The notes: generated by a model from the letters alone, not told the origin. A stretch of 64,000 nt of DNA from Achromobacter marplatensis (GCF_002209535.1 NZ_NJIG01000008.1:1-64000); one strand, 5' to 3'; shown: positions 7,899-16,440, counted from the first letter of the stretch. A program made the numbers and translations.

Positions 7899-8636
7899 TC
7901 AAGCCTCCAGCGGCGCGACCGCGGCGCCCTGGATCTTGTGCCGCGCCAGCGCCTCGGCGACGAAGCCGGACTTCTTCATGGCTTCGACAAAGGCGGCCAG
8001 ATAGGCACTGGCCTTGTCGCCGCGGCTCTTGGGCACGCCCATCGCCTGGCGGATCAGCATGAAGTGGCCGTCCAGCAGGCGTAGCCCGCCCAGGCGTTGC
8101 GCGTCGCCTTCCAGTTGCTGTTTGACGCCTGCCGCCACTTCCATGTTCTCTTTCATGAACGTGTCCACGACGGCGGGAGACGTGGGCGCGCGGAAAATCT
8201 CGGCCTGTTTCAGTTCGCGCGTCAGGTACAGGTCGTAGGCGCTGCCTTTGCCGACCACCACGCGCAGGCCCTTGCTGTCGACTTGGTCCATCGCGGTGAT
8301 GGGCGAATCCTGGCGCACCAGATAGGCACCTTCGATCACGACGTACGGCGCGGTGAAAGCGATTTGCTCGCCGCGCAGCGGGTCAATGGCGAAAAAGCCC
8401 ACGTCCGCCTGTTCGGCGGCCACGGCGTTCACGGTTTCTCCGGCGGACTTGAACACCACCAGCTCCAGCTTCACGTCCAGGCGTCGCGCCAGTTCCGTGG
8501 CCAGGTCCACCGACACGCCGCCGGGCTGGCCGGTGGCGGGATCGGTGTTGGCCAGGATAGGGTTGCCCAGGTTGATGGACGCGCGCAACGTCCCGGTGGG
8601 GGCGAAGGCGGAGAGCAGCTCGTGGTCGGTCTTCAT
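7899..8636 (-). CDS. Family-3 solute-binding-like protein with no visible signal peptide
   Basis: 245 aa with the SBP_bac_3 (amino-acid binding, Venus-flytrap) pattern: TLRASINLGNPILA, then GVSVDLATELARRL, ADVGFFAIDPLRGEQIAFTA and DSKGLRVVVGKGSAYDLYLT. The protein starts MKTDHELLSAF, with no hydrophobic leader, and aaggaa sits just before the ATG, so the start looks right. It therefore probably stays in the cytoplasm or is exported in an unusual way. No ABC permease or ATPase is adjacent. It could be a cytosolic ligand-binding protein or a transporter component that lost its leader. Confidence 0.75.
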   Translation of the reverse strand: MKTDHELLSAFAPTGTLRASINLGNPILANTDPATGQPGGVSVDLATELARRLDVKLELVVFKSAGETVNAVAAEQADVGFFAIDPLRGEQIAFTAPYVVIEGAYLVRQDSPITAMDQVDSKGLRVVVGKGSAYDLYLTRELKQAEIFRAPTSPAVVDTFMKENMEVAAGVKQQLEGDAQRLGGLRLLDGHFMLIRQAMGVPKSRGDKASAYLAAFVEAMKKSGFVAEALARHKIQGAAVAPLEA

Positions 8637-8718
8637 GGCTTCCTTGGGGTGGGGGCCGCGCCGCCGGGCGCAGGCGATTCCAGAAGAATAGCCGGAAGCC
8701 CGGGGCTTGCGCGATGCC

Positions 8719-9144
8719 TTATTGCGCGCGCCGCAGCACGTAATGCGGGGCGAGCGGGCCGGTCGGGCGCGTGCCGTCGCGATACAGCATGGTCACCTGG
8801 TTTTCGCCGACGAAGTAGCGCTGGCTGTCGCCGGATGCGTCCAGCCGGATGGTGCTGCCGTCCGACTCCCAACTGAACGTGCCGGAGACGATCTCGGGTT
8901 GCGGTTCGCGGTCCAGGTATTGGGTCTGGCGCTCGTAGCGGTCGCCCTTCATCAAGGTCAGCCGGGTCTTGATGCCGGGGCAGTCGGCGCAGGGCAGGGT
9001 GCCGTCGTAGCTGCCGGGCCAGTCCAGCGCATTGCGTGCAGTGTGTCCGTCGGCCGGGGTATCGCGGGCGTCATGGGACTTGAACGGGGCGCAGCCGGCA
9101 AGCAGGGCAAGGCTCAGGGTGCAGGTCAGGGTGGTTTTCATCAT
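8719..9144 (-). CDS. NlpE-like outer-membrane lipoprotein
   Basis: 141 aa from the first of two ATGs at 9144/9141, with aggag upstream. The signal peptide ends in the lipobox LLAGC (Cys18). The mature protein starts with the NlpE N-terminal pattern: YDGTLPCADCPGIKTRLTL, with the CxxC motif, then a small beta-barrel (GTFSWESDGSTIRLDASG). NlpE-type proteins sit in the outer membrane and, in enterobacteria, signal surface and copper stress through Cpx. Only the N-terminal domain is present here, as in most beta-proteobacterial members. It is divergent from the osmC-like gene. Confidence 0.82.
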   Translation of the reverse strand: MMKTTLTCTLSLALLAGCAPFKSHDARDTPADGHTARNALDWPGSYDGTLPCADCPGIKTRLTLMKGDRYERQTQYLDREPQPEIVSGTFSWESDGSTIRLDASGDSQRYFVGENQVTMLYRDGTRPTGPLAPHYVLRRAQ

Positions 9145-9283
9145 GGCGAGCTCCTGTGGGGAATACGGGTCCACGATACGGACAGTAACGGTGGCATGCT
9201 GAAACGGGATGTAAAGCGCGGCGGAAATCTGCGCTACGCTTGACCTCTTCCCCCGCCGCAACGGCACTGAATCCCGAGCCATC

Positions 9284-9766
9284 ATGACGAAAGCGAAAGG
9301 CGAACATCACTACACCGTCACGGTGAACTGGACCGGCAATACCGGTACGGGCACCTCCAGCTACGCGGCCTACTCGCGCAACCACGTGATTCAGGCCGAA
9401 GGCAAGCCCGACGTGCCCGGCTCGTCGGACCCAGCGTTTCGCGGCGACCCAGCGCGCTGGAACCCGGAAGACATGCTGGTGGCCTCGCTGTCTGCCTGCC
9501 ACAAGCTCTGGTATCTGCATTTTTGCGCGGTCGAAGGCATTACGGTGGAGGCCTACCGGGACGAGGCGCAGGGCATCATGGCCGAGGATCCGGCACGCGG
9601 CGGCGCGTTCACCCGCGTCACCTTGCGCCCCGAGGTCACGATCCGCGCGGGCGACGACGCGGCGCTGGCCGCCGAATTGCACGACCGCGCGCATCACTTC
9701 TGCTTTATCGCGAATTCCGTGAATTTTCCCGTGCGTTGCGAGCCCCGCATCGTGTTCGCACGATGA
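9284..9766 (+). CDS. OsmC-family peroxide-detoxifying protein
   Basis: 160 aa, OsmC/Ohr superfamily. The two conserved cysteines of the thiol peroxidase centre are plausible at C72 in SLSACHKLWYLHF and in the later helix VRCEP; PARWNPEDMLVASLSACH is the family's core motif. It reduces organic or fatty-acid hydroperoxides in the cytoplasm. The stop TGA overlaps the ATG of the GST remnant (atga, 9763-9766), so the two were once translationally coupled. A second OsmC-superfamily gene (Ohr) is at 38041. Confidence 0.9.
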   Translation: MTKAKGEHHYTVTVNWTGNTGTGTSSYAAYSRNHVIQAEGKPDVPGSSDPAFRGDPARWNPEDMLVASLSACHKLWYLHFCAVEGITVEAYRDEAQGIMAEDPARGGAFTRVTLRPEVTIRAGDDAALAAELHDRAHHFCFIANSVNFPVRCEPRIVFAR

Positions 9767-10042
9767 GCGCGGTTTGCGGCAAGACCACGATCTGGGGCCG
9801 GCGCAGTTCTTTCAATGTGCAGAAGGGCCGACGAGCTGGGCCTGGACTATGAACATGTGCCGGCGGGCGGCCGGTTCGGCCAGCTGGACACGCCGGCGTT
9901 TCTGGCCATGAATCCGCACGGCAAGGTGCATCCGCCGTTGCCGCACGTGCGCGCCTGGTACGACCAGCTTCAAGCGCGGCCGGCGTATCGCCAGCATGTG
10001 ATGGTGCCGTTCGGCGAGTTGCGTGGCCGGCTGGAATTTTGA
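9763..10042 (+). pseudogene. Decayed glutathione S-transferase gene
   Basis: The 5' part reads TIWGRRSSFNVQK (thioredoxin-fold start of a GST) in one frame from the ATG at 9763. The frame then shifts by one base near 9827, and continues ADELGLDYEHVPAGG...FLAMNPHGKV in the next frame. After this, at about 9930, the sequence jumps straight to the GST C-terminal end (HVRAWYDQLQARPAYRQHV). A normal GST of this class has about 200 aa; the middle (rest of the N-domain plus most of the helical C-domain) is missing. At least two lesions, so it cannot encode a working enzyme. Confidence 0.88.
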
Positions 10043-10090
10043 CCGGTAGGGTGGGGTAGACTTCCCCGCACTCTCTGAACGTGGATAGCC

Positions 10091-10642
10091 ATGACAACCG
10101 CTTTGATCGTAATTGACGTGCAGCGCGCCTTGTTTGAATCGTCGCCGCCGCCTGCGGACGCCGCCGACGTGTTGGCCCGCATCAATGACCTGACTGGCCG
10201 TGCGCGCGACGCCGGCGTGCCGGTGATCTATGTGCAGCACGAGAGCCCCGGTACGGCGATGGCGCATGGGCAACCCGGCTGGGAACTCGACACGCGCCTC
10301 GTGCCGTCGCCCGCGGACGCCCGGGTGCGCAAGACGACACCCGATTCGTTCCAGGGCACGACTTTGGGCCAGACCTTGGCCGCTTCGGGGGTGACCGAGC
10401 TGGTCGTGTGCGGCTACGCCACGGAATTCTGCGTGGACACCACCGTGCGCCGCGCGGCAGGTCTGGGGCTGCCGGTCACGCTGGCCGCCGATGCCCACAC
10501 CACGCAAGACAAGGCACACGCGCCCGGTGCGCAGATCCGAGCGCATCACAACGCCACGCTGTCCGCGATCGCGAGCTTCGGCGTGAAGATCGCAGCCGTG
10601 CCGGCCGCCGAGATCGTTTTTTCCGCCTCCGCGCCCCGCTGA
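10091..10642 (+). CDS. Isochorismatase-family cysteine hydrolase
   Basis: 183 aa. The catalytic triad of the family is visible: Asp9 in ALIVIDVQ, Lys81 in VRKTTPDSF, Cys114 in YATEFCVDTTVR, which also carries the cis-peptide region. Family members hydrolyse amide or imide bonds in small molecules (nicotinamide, N-carbamoylsarcosine, ureidoacrylate); the substrate cannot be read from the sequence. It is probably cytoplasmic. It is followed after 18 bases by the DUF3820 gene on the same strand, so probably co-transcribed. Confidence 0.9.
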   Translation: MTTALIVIDVQRALFESSPPPADAADVLARINDLTGRARDAGVPVIYVQHESPGTAMAHGQPGWELDTRLVPSPADARVRKTTPDSFQGTTLGQTLAASGVTELVVCGYATEFCVDTTVRRAAGLGLPVTLAADAHTTQDKAHAPGAQIRAHHNATLSAIASFGVKIAAVPAAEIVFSASAPR

Positions 10643-10660
10643 AGCGGCGCCCCAATACCG

Positions 10661-10894
10661 ATGGATCCTGAACTCCTCAACCTGCTCGTCACGCGGGACA
10701 TGCCTTTCGGCAAGTACAAAGGGCGGCTGATCGCCGACCTGCCCGGCCCGTATCTGGCCTGGTTCGCGCGCAAGGGGTTTCCGCCGGGTGAGCTGGGCCG
10801 GCTGCTGGCCTTGATGCATGAACTGGACCACAACGGCCTGTCGTCCTTGCTGGCGCCGTTGCGCAAGTCGCGGCCCGCTGCACCCAAGCCCTAG
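10661..10894 (+). CDS. DUF3820 family protein
   Basis: 77 aa. It matches the short DUF3820 family over nearly its whole length: MPFGKYKGRLIADLP, YLAWFARKGFPPGELGRLL and LMHELDHNGL. The function of the family is not established to my knowledge (some members are described as putative quorum-sensing-regulated virulence factors). It shares the GKYKG and W-F motifs with a nucleic-acid-associated domain in exonuclease-like proteins. It probably shares a transcript with the upstream hydrolase. Confidence 0.85.
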   Translation: MDPELLNLLVTRDMPFGKYKGRLIADLPGPYLAWFARKGFPPGELGRLLALMHELDHNGLSSLLAPLRKSRPAAPKP

Positions 10895-11044
10895 CGCCCG
10901 AAACGGCGGGAAACAACTCCGGCCGCTGCTGTAGCGTCTTGGCACGTTACCCGCCGGCGGGGGGCGCTACGATAAGGCGGTTCGCCCGGGGCGGGCCACC
11001 GCGTCTGCGCCCCAGGGCGATTGCTTATACGAAGAGAGGTCGCC

Positions 11045-11374
11045 ATGAAGAAACACACCCTTTCCGCCTTCCTGTTTGCCGCCTTGTGCGCGGCGGGCGC
11101 CGCGCAGGCGCAGAACGCCCCGCCGGCCACGCAGGAATACCAATATCCCAGCTTGCCTTCCAAGGACGGCAGCCAGTCGCCGCCTTCCACCCTGCGCATG
11201 ACGGTCACGCCGGCGCCGGGCGCGGCGCCTGCCGTCATTCGGGACACTGCGGAAAGCCAGGCCCAGTACGTGCGTTGCCGCGAGGTCTCGGACCGCGCCG
11301 CGGTGTCGAACGCGCAGATGCAGGCCGGCGTGGCGCAGTGCCTGAAAGAGCTGGAGCAACGCCGCCAGCAGTAA
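11045..11374 (+). CDS. Small secreted hypothetical protein
   Basis: 109 aa from the ATG at 11045 (agagaggtc upstream). Signal peptide MKKHTLSAFLFAALCAAGAA followed by QAQ, then a proline- and serine-rich region, and a short helical C-terminal part with two cysteines (VRCREVSD and VAQCLKELEQ) that may pair in the periplasm. I do not recognise a family. It precedes the AraC gene by 109 bases and is probably independent of it. Confidence 0.7.
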   Translation: MKKHTLSAFLFAALCAAGAAQAQNAPPATQEYQYPSLPSKDGSQSPPSTLRMTVTPAPGAAPAVIRDTAESQAQYVRCREVSDRAAVSNAQMQAGVAQCLKELEQRRQQ

Positions 11375-11483
11375 GGGCTGCGCCGGGCGGCAGGCAGGGC
11401 CGGCTTTCCGTTCTGGTCAAACGGTAATAATATTCAATCTCATCAACTCTGCCCGCCCGCGATCCGCGGCCGCCTTCCTGACC

Positions 11484-12362
11484 GTGCCCGCGACCCGCCC
11501 CGATCTTGACTGGACCGTCTCCGCCGCCACGCCCGCGATGTCGTTGGCGGGCGGCACACTGTGCTTCGGCCAGGCCGAGCGGGTGCATGAACACCTGGAC
11601 CCCGGGCTGAAACTCGTGCTGGTGCTGGACGGCGACCTGCGCTACAGCGTGCGTGGGGCGCCGGCCACGCAGGTCAGCGGACCATCGTTGCACATGAGCC
11701 TGTGCCAGGACGCGATGGGCATGGAACACGAGTTCGGCGCCGGCAGAGCGCTGCGGTTTGTGTCCCTGCGCACCGGCCTGGACCAATTGCGCGGCGCCTT
11801 TGCCATGGAACCCGCAGAATTGTGCGCGCTGCTGCAGGCTCCGCGCGGCGGCCTGCCTTATGCCGATGCGAACCTGCGCGTGAACCATGCGCTGCTGGCG
11901 CTGGGCCACCAGATGCTGGCCTGCCCGATGCAGGGGGCGCTCAAGCGCATGTACCTTTCTGCCAAGGCGCTGGAACTGGCCGCGTTGGCGTTCAACGCCT
12001 TGCTGCCCGTGCGGGCAAACACCCCGGAAAGCGGTCTGTCGCGCGGCGACGTCGAACGGCTGCATCACGCCCGCGATCTGCTGCTGGCGGATCTGCAGGA
12101 CCCGCCCTCGCTGCCCGAATTGGCCCGGCGGGTGGGCGTCAATGTGAACAAGCTGACGACAGGGTTCCGCAAGCTGTTCGGCCAAAGCGTCTACGCCTTT
12201 GTGCGCGAATGCCGCATGGAGCAAGCGCACGCCTTGCTGGCCGCCGGCGCGTTGACCGTATCCGAGGCGGCCTACGCATGCGGCTACACCGATTCGCACT
12301 TCACCAAGGCCTTCCAGCGCCGCTACGGCGTGCTGCCCAGCAGCCTCGTGGCCCGCAACTGA
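11484..12362 (+). CDS. AraC-family regulator of the siderophore-uptake locus (PchR/AlcR-like)
   Basis: 292 aa, starting at a GTG. The N-terminal two-thirds is a ligand-sensing domain; the C-terminal AraC domain (about 190-290) has both HTH motifs, with PPSLPELARRVGVNVNKLTT and VSEAAYACGYTDSHFTKAF. That N-terminal arrangement (MEHEF, a linker, then the LxxLL-rich helix) resembles PchR/AlcR regulators that sense an iron-siderophore. It is followed directly by the TonB-dependent receptor gene. A direct-repeat pair between them (12393-12430) is a plausible binding site. An AT-rich stretch at about 11421-11445 upstream may hold a weak Fur site. Confidence 0.88.
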   Translation: MPATRPDLDWTVSAATPAMSLAGGTLCFGQAERVHEHLDPGLKLVLVLDGDLRYSVRGAPATQVSGPSLHMSLCQDAMGMEHEFGAGRALRFVSLRTGLDQLRGAFAMEPAELCALLQAPRGGLPYADANLRVNHALLALGHQMLACPMQGALKRMYLSAKALELAALAFNALLPVRANTPESGLSRGDVERLHHARDLLLADLQDPPSLPELARRVGVNVNKLTTGFRKLFGQSVYAFVRECRMEQAHALLAAGALTVSEAAYACGYTDSHFTKAFQRRYGVLPSSLVARN

Positions 12363-12392
12363 TACCCGGTCTGGCAGCCCTTCCGCAGGGAT

Positions 12393-12430
12393 ACTTCCGC
12401 AATCGCCAGTGAAACTTCCGAAATCGCCAG
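12393..12430 (+). promoter_or_regulatory. Direct-repeat pair, probable AraC-regulator site
   Basis: Two 17-base copies, acttccgcaatcgccag at 12393-12409 and acttccgaaatcgccag at 12414-12430, differ at one position and start 21 bases apart, i.e. two helical turns. The pair ends 30 bases before the Fur box and about 70 before the receptor start, the place where a PchR-type activator would bind. Confidence 0.6.
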
Positions 12431-12460
12431 CGGGCAGATCGCCTCGTCTCTAGAATTATT

Positions 12461-12475
12461 TGAGAATAATTCTCA
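12461..12475 (+). promoter_or_regulatory. Fur box upstream of the TonB-dependent receptor
   Basis: TGAGAAT-A-ATTCTCA is a perfect 7-1-7 palindrome, the classic Fur core. It lies 24-38 bases before the receptor GTG in an AT-rich stretch (about 12451-12482) that otherwise contains the promoter, so iron-loaded Fur would block transcription. Confidence 0.9.
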
Positions 12476-12498
12476 ATAATGAATGAAGAGGAACGGCG

Positions 12499-14622
12499 GT
12501 GCGTAAACAGGTGAAAACACGGGCGGCCAGACCGCGGCAGGGCATGGCGCGCGTTGGGCATTGGCCGCTCTGGCTGGCGGTGGCCGCAGGGCCGGCGATG
12601 GCGGAGGATGCGCCATCGCTGCCGGCGGTGACGGTAAGCGGCGAAGGCGTGGCGCAGGAGGCGCCCACGGTGGCCAAGCTGCCGCTGACCGTGCGCGAAA
12701 TCCCGCAGTCCGTCACGGTGATCGGACAGGAGCAGATGCGTGAGCAGAACCTGCAAAGTCTGGACGACGTGATGCAGCATGCCACCGGCATCACGGTGCA
12801 GCCTTATCAGATGCTGACCACGGCGTACTACGCCCGCGGCTTCAAGGTGGATTCGTTCGAACAGGACGGGGTGCCGGTGCTGATGGGCAATATGGCCGCG
12901 TCGCCGCAAGACATGGCGGTGTACGAACGCGTCGAGATCCTGCGCGGCGCGAATGGCCTGATGCATGGCGCGGGCAATCCGGCCGCCACGGTAAACCTGG
13001 TGCGCAAGCGGCCGCAGCGCGAGTTCTCGTTCAATGGTTCGGTCAGCGCCGGAAGCTGGGACCGCTATCGGGCCGAAGCCGATCTGGGCGGCCCCTTGAA
13101 CGACAGCGGCAGCGTACGCGGGCGCATCGTCAGCGCGGTCGAGGACCGCGGCTATTTCTACGATGTGGCCGACCAGCAATCGGCGTTGCTGTACGCCATC
13201 GGTGAGGTGGACCTGGGGCCGCAGACCGTGCTGTCGGCCGGTGTGCAGACCCAGCGCATCCGCTCCACGACCAACATGGCGGGCGTGCCGCGCTACAAGG
13301 ACGGCGGCGATATCGGTTTGTCGCGGTCCACGTATCTGGATGCCGCCTGGGACCGCTTCAACTGGGACACGACCCGGGTGTTCGCCGACCTGGAACACCG
13401 CTTTGGCGACGGATGGACCACCAAGGTCAGCGCCAACTACCTGACCGCCGACAGCAACCTGAAGTACGCCGGCGCGTATGGCGCCATCGACCGTCAGACC
13501 GGCCTGGGTTCCCGCCTGATGGGCGGCGCCTACAAGTTCGACAACACGCAGGCCAGCGTAGATGCCTATGTCAGCGGCCCAATCCAATTGTTCGGCCGCC
13601 GCCATGAACTGCTGTTGGGCGGCAATGCGCAACGCACCACGTCCGAGCAATACACCGGCCAATTCACTCCGGCGTTGAACGTGCCGGTGAATGTGTTCGA
13701 CTGGGACCCGCATGGCGTGCCGGAACCGGGCGTCGGCCCGTACGCGTCGCCGGGCGAAACGCGCTTGAAGCAGCAGGGCGTCTACGGCATGGGCCGCTTT
13801 TCGCTGGCCGATCCGGTCACCCTGGTGCTGGGCGGGCGCATGAGCTGGTGGAACCAGACGGCGCCGGGCGCGCGGCAACAGATCGATCCCGAATTCACGC
13901 CCTACGGCGGCCTGATCGTGGACCTGAACTCGCAATGGTCGCTCTACGGCAGCTATGCGCAAGTGTTCCAGCCGCAAAGCCAGTTGACGCGCGAAGGCAA
14001 GCCGCTGGATCCCGTCACCGGCACCAACTATGAAGCCGGCGTGAAGGGCGAACTGGCGGACGGGGCGCTGAACGTGTCGCTGGCGGTGTTCCAGATCCAG
14101 CAGAAGGACCGCGCGATGCAAGATCCCGACTGGCCTTGTGTGGGCAACAACTGCTACTACGTCCAAGGGGGCGAAGTGCGCAGCCGCGGCATCGAAGCCG
14201 AGGCCAACGGGCAGATCACGCCCAACTGGTCGGTGGCCGGCGGCTACACCTTCAACACCAGCAAATACGTGAAAGATCCCATCTCGAACGGGCAGCCGTT
14301 CGCAAGCTTCACGCCCAAGCACATCTTCCGCGTCTGGACGAACTATGCACTGCCCGTGCTGGACCGGCGCCTGAGCGTGGGCGGCGGTGTGCAGATGCAG
14401 TCCGGGTATTCGACGGTGTCGGGTCCCGTGACCCTGCGCCAGGGCGGCGTCACGCTGGTGGACTTGCGCGCAGCGTATCGCGTGGACAAGCACGTGACGG
14501 TGGCGTTGAACCTGAACAACGTCTTCGACCGTGGCTACTACCAAAGCCTGTCGGGCACGTCCTGGAACAACCGCTACGGCGAACCGCGCAACGCGATGCT
14601 GACGCTGCGCGCGCAGTACTGA
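12499..14622 (+). CDS. TonB-dependent siderophore receptor
   Basis: 707 aa outer-membrane receptor. Signal peptide to about residue 35 (MAEDAP follows). It has the plug domain at about 60-165 (LPLTVREIPQSVTVIGQEQM; VERVEILRGANGLMHGAGNP is the standard siderophore-receptor motif), then the 22-strand barrel ending in an aromatic residue (AMLTLRAQY). A TonB box is likely near LPAVTVSG. The size and plug resemble FhuE-type hydroxamate (coprogen-like) receptors, but substrate cannot be fixed. The start is GTG, with agaggaa upstream. It is controlled by Fur and probably by the AraC gene. No siderophore-biosynthesis genes lie in the window, so it may serve a foreign siderophore. Confidence 0.93.
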   Translation: MRKQVKTRAARPRQGMARVGHWPLWLAVAAGPAMAEDAPSLPAVTVSGEGVAQEAPTVAKLPLTVREIPQSVTVIGQEQMREQNLQSLDDVMQHATGITVQPYQMLTTAYYARGFKVDSFEQDGVPVLMGNMAASPQDMAVYERVEILRGANGLMHGAGNPAATVNLVRKRPQREFSFNGSVSAGSWDRYRAEADLGGPLNDSGSVRGRIVSAVEDRGYFYDVADQQSALLYAIGEVDLGPQTVLSAGVQTQRIRSTTNMAGVPRYKDGGDIGLSRSTYLDAAWDRFNWDTTRVFADLEHRFGDGWTTKVSANYLTADSNLKYAGAYGAIDRQTGLGSRLMGGAYKFDNTQASVDAYVSGPIQLFGRRHELLLGGNAQRTTSEQYTGQFTPALNVPVNVFDWDPHGVPEPGVGPYASPGETRLKQQGVYGMGRFSLADPVTLVLGGRMSWWNQTAPGARQQIDPEFTPYGGLIVDLNSQWSLYGSYAQVFQPQSQLTREGKPLDPVTGTNYEAGVKGELADGALNVSLAVFQIQQKDRAMQDPDWPCVGNNCYYVQGGEVRSRGIEAEANGQITPNWSVAGGYTFNTSKYVKDPISNGQPFASFTPKHIFRVWTNYALPVLDRRLSVGGGVQMQSGYSTVSGPVTLRQGGVTLVDLRAAYRVDKHVTVALNLNNVFDRGYYQSLSGTSWNNRYGEPRNAMLTLRAQY

Positions 14623-14685
14623 CCGCCAGCTCCGGGCTGGCGTGCAAGCCGCGCCAGCCCGCTTCACTTACCGGGAGTTTTCATA

Positions 14686-15099
14686 ATGAATACCGAAGAA
14701 GCCCTTTTGCCGGGGGCCGTTTTTGACTGGCTCGACCACTTCATGGCGCTGGGCCAGGGCGGCGGCATGCGCCAGGTGGGCAAGCTTCGACGCCTGTCGC
14801 CGCAAGACGGCTGGCTGGTCGGCATCAAGGCCGTGGCAAACGATGCCGACGTGCATGGCGATGTCTGGGAACGCCATCCCGCTGGCGACGAAATGCTGTG
14901 CGTGCTGGAAGGGCGAGTGGTGCTGACCCTGATGGAAGACGACGGCGGGCAAACCGACGTGCCGCTGGACCACCGCCAGGGCACCGTGGTGCCGCGCGGC
15001 GTGTGGCACCGGCTGCACGTGGCCTGTCCTGGAAAGATCCTGTTCGTGACGCCGGGGCACGGCAGCGAACACCGCCGCGTGGCGGCATCCCCCCAATAG
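14686..15099 (+). CDS. Cupin-domain protein in the siderophore operon
   Basis: 137 aa, one small beta-barrel cupin: WERHPAGDEMLCVLEGRVVLTL (first motif, His and Glu) and GTVVPRGVWHRLHV (second motif, His). No signal peptide, so it is cytoplasmic. It lies 63 bases after the receptor and 12 before the permease, in the same direction. Cupins are often found next to siderophore receptors, where they may act on imported siderophore or sense it; this role is inferred from context only. Confidence 0.83.
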   Translation: MNTEEALLPGAVFDWLDHFMALGQGGGMRQVGKLRRLSPQDGWLVGIKAVANDADVHGDVWERHPAGDEMLCVLEGRVVLTLMEDDGGQTDVPLDHRQGTVVPRGVWHRLHVACPGKILFVTPGHGSEHRRVAASPQ

Positions 15100-15111
15100 G
15101 AAACCTTGACC

Positions 15112-16329
15112 GTGAATCGATTGGCAAACGGGCGCTTGTTCATCATGATCGCCGCCCTGTATTTTTCCCAAGGCATCCCGCTGGGCGTAGCGATGGAAGC
15201 ATTACCCACGCTGCTTCGCCGCGACGGCGCGGGGCTGGGCGCCCTGGCCTGGCTGCCGCTGGTGGGCTTGCCGTGGGTGCTGAAGTTCCTGTGGGCGCCG
15301 CAGGTCGACAACCGCTGGCGGCCGTCCGCGGGCCGCCGCCGCAGCTGGATCGTGCCGATGCAGTCCATCGTGCTGACCTGCATGGCGGGCGTGGCGTTGC
15401 TGGGTATTTCGTCCGCCAGCGCCGCCTGGGTCGTGGGGTTGATGGCCGCGGCGTCCTTGGCCAGCGCCACGCAGGACATCGCCACCGACGGCTTGACGGC
15501 CGAACGCTTCGAAGGCCAGGCGCTGGCGCGCGCCAACGCCGTGCAGGTGGGCGGAACGATGGTGGGTTTCTTCTTTGGCGGCCCGGGCGCGCTGATCATG
15601 GCGGGCTACATCGGGCAGGGTGGGGCGCTGGCCGTGTTGACGGCGGTCGTGGCGTTCAGCCTGCTGATGGCCGCGACCTGGCGCGAGACCCCGCTCGACG
15701 GCTGGGAGTCGGCTGCGCCGCGCCAGCGCGCCTCGCTCGCGGGCTTCGTGCGCCGTCGTGGCGCGTGGGCGCTGGCCGTGGCGGCCTTCCTGTCGGCGAT
15801 GACGGCAGTGGCGGGCTACGGCCTGTCCAAGCTGTATCTGGTGGACGCCGGCTGGGAGCTTGATGCAGTCGGGCGCATCGGCATGGCCGGCGGCATGGTC
15901 ACCGTGCTGCTGGGGTGCGGCGGGGGCGCCTGGCTGATCGGAAAGCTGGGTGCGCGCAAGGTGCTGGCGCTGGGGCTGGCCGCATCCGGCGCCGCCGCGC
16001 TGGCCTGGATGGCGCAGGCCCAAGGCTGGACGTCCGTCCGGCCAGGCATGGCCTTCGCGGCGCAAGGCCTGGGGTCGTTCGGGGCAGGCGCGGAGTCGGT
16101 CGCGTTGATGACGCTGGCGATGCGCTTTGCCCGGCAGGGGCGGCAATCGGGCACGGACATGACGGCGGTGCAGAGCGCGCGCGACCTGGGCGAAATCCTG
16201 ACGTCGTCGATGATGACGGGCCTGGCCGCCCAGGTCGGCTATGGGGGCGGCTTTGCCAGCGGGGTGGCGGTAGCGGCCGTCACATTGCTGTTTACGGCTA
16301 CGGCCTTGCGGCGCGCGGCGCCGGCTTGA
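15112..16329 (+). CDS. MFS permease, RhtX/FptX-like siderophore importer
   Basis: 405 aa from the GTG at 15112 (aggaaa upstream; a TTG at 15106 is an alternative). About 12 hydrophobic segments. The N terminus (LYFSQGIPLGVAMEALPTLL) and the first loop (LWAPQVDNRW) resemble the AmpG-related RhtX/FptX family, which imports ferri-siderophores across the inner membrane without an ABC transporter. TDGLTAERF and GARKVLALG are also typical. It completes a receptor-cupin-permease operon. The next gene starts 111 bases later and is unrelated. Confidence 0.85.
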   Translation: MNRLANGRLFIMIAALYFSQGIPLGVAMEALPTLLRRDGAGLGALAWLPLVGLPWVLKFLWAPQVDNRWRPSAGRRRSWIVPMQSIVLTCMAGVALLGISSASAAWVVGLMAAASLASATQDIATDGLTAERFEGQALARANAVQVGGTMVGFFFGGPGALIMAGYIGQGGALAVLTAVVAFSLLMAATWRETPLDGWESAAPRQRASLAGFVRRRGAWALAVAAFLSAMTAVAGYGLSKLYLVDAGWELDAVGRIGMAGGMVTVLLGCGGGAWLIGKLGARKVLALGLAASGAAALAWMAQAQGWTSVRPGMAFAAQGLGSFGAGAESVALMTLAMRFARQGRQSGTDMTAVQSARDLGEILTSSMMTGLAAQVGYGGGFASGVAVAAVTLLFTATALRRAAPA

Positions 16330-16440
16330 ACGCGACGGTGCCCGGGGCGGGCGGGTCAGGCCACCGAGCGTGGCGCCTGCCCGCTGGCGGCGAAGCGAGT
16401 ACACTTGTCCGCCGTTTTGCTATAAGCCCCAGAATTCTCC

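Noticed and set aside
12301..14667. Long open frame on the reverse strand opposite the TonB-dependent receptor
   Set aside because: Same antisense effect; the forward strand has the receptor with signal peptide, plug and barrel.
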